A DNA stretch of 6,463 nucleotides from Verrucomicrobiota bacterium. Its GTDB lineage: Bacteria > Verrucomicrobiota > Verrucomicrobiia > Verrucomicrobiales > DEV007. Position numbers and translations under genes: made by a program. Below, one piece after another: positions 6,196 to 6,463 of this stretch (the stretch's first letter is position 1; each line of letters starts with the position of its first letter). The stretch is taken from positions 1 through 6,463 of the forward strand of contig JAADHD010000085.1 in assembly GCA_013152075.1 (NCBI GenBank). Reading direction: 5' to 3'. Under the pieces are notes generated by a model that did not search any database, was not told the origin of the DNA, and worked only from the letters and a program-made list of their open reading frames with translations.

Positions 6196-6463
6196 ATTAA
6201 AATGACAACCTGAAATGGAAAATACGACTTTAGTGTGTTAACTCGCTGAAATTATTAGACCCAGAGGCCCAGGTCAAAGAACCGATTTATTTTGGACAGC
6301 GGTGCACTTTTATAGAATATTAAAAATATATGTCAAGGGATTTTTGCGATATTTCATGGACTTGTGTTTTGTCCGTGAATTTTTGATGTTGTTATTGGTG
6401 CCATTTCTTTGAATAATTAATACTATATTTGAGACCGATTTGTATAAAGATAACGGAATTATA
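6196..6463. other. AT-rich non-coding flank
   Basis: I find no protein with a ribosome-binding site and no RNA gene in these 268 bases, apart from the terminator-like hairpin at 6353-6384. The segment is much richer in A and T than the operon. A weak -35/-10-like pair, TTGTTA and AATAAT with 17 nt between (6389-6417), is too poor to call. Confidence 0.5.
6353..6384 (+). terminator. Terminator-like hairpin on the + strand
   Basis: TTCATGGAC at 6353-6361 pairs with GTCCGTGAA at 6371-6379 (9 bp with one G-T), with a 9-nt loop and a run of five T at 6380-6384. This has the form of an intrinsic terminator for + strand transcription. On the minus strand no T-run follows, so it would not act in that direction. 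No + strand gene is seen upstream of it within the window. Confidence 0.45.

Larger units (their letters stand above)
5962..6298. repeat. Segment bracketed by a 10-bp inverted repeat
   Basis: TGTCCAAAAT at 5962-5971 is matched in inverse orientation by ATTTTGGACA at 6289-6298. The arms enclose the hairpin-rich element and an AT-richer tail. I see no matching target-site duplication next to the arms, so this may be chance. If real, it would delimit a small non-autonomous element of about 337 bp whose left end supplies the -35 of the operon promoter. Confidence 0.25.

Noticed and set aside
6044..6205. Short + strand reading frame (ATG at 6125, stop at 6203-6205) through the hairpin element
   Set aside because: The sequence is explained by palindromes and the GAAGCGAA repeat. 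The ATG sits in a GCCATGGC palindrome, there is no good ribosome-binding site, and the product is rich in R, S, E and G with no recognisable domain.
6391..6410. Sigma54 promoter from TGGCAC on the minus strand
   Set aside because: The required TGC element at the correct spacing is absent.
5941..6463. Retron or CRISPR-like locus in the hairpin region
   Set aside because: There is no reverse transcriptase, no cas gene and no regularly spaced repeats within the window.

Overview
The window carries one minus-strand operon for a dipeptide/oligopeptide-type ABC importer (Dpp/Opp family) in the order substrate-binding protein, permease B, permease C, ATPase D, ATPase F, read from about 5934 down to 74. 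Upstream of it lies a gene-free stretch of 645 bases (5819-6463). The binding protein has an ordinary Sec signal peptide and no lipobox cysteine, which points to a Gram-negative host with a free periplasmic protein. Base composition is moderate. A deltaproteobacterial (Desulfobacterota-like) host would fit the protein style, but this is only an impression.

Layout on the minus strand: a strong sigma70-type promoter with an extended -10 (5940-5968); a leader of about 115 nt; the binding protein (5818-4172); a 267-base gap with a 10-bp stem-loop; permease dppB (3904-2963); permease dppC (2955-2101); ATPase dppD (2068-1067); ATPase dppF (1039-74). Gaps after dppB are 7, 32 and 27 bases. A Shine-Dalgarno-like AAGAGGAGT at the window edge (9-1) suggests that another gene follows.

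The most consequential observation is that dppD is interrupted by one in-frame TAA at 1849-1847. The reading frame is the same on both sides and all ATPase motifs are intact, so this is a single nonsense codon and not a frameshift. The binding protein ends in TAA, which argues against a reassigned code. If the base is real, one of the two ATPase subunits is lost or depends on readthrough.

In the upstream region, 6009-6195 is packed with hairpins. It contains a loop complementary to a downstream segment (possible pseudoknot) and an outer closing helix, and it encodes no recognisable protein. It looks like a non-autonomous palindromic repeat element or a structured RNA. A 10-bp inverted repeat (5962-5971 and 6289-6298) brackets it, and a terminator-like hairpin on the + strand lies at 6353-6384. 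A second unusual feature is a perfect EF-hand/dockerin-type loop in the binding protein.

No tRNA, rRNA, CRISPR array, transposase or defence system was seen. The coding part is a conventional peptide importer, and I do not claim a new protein system.
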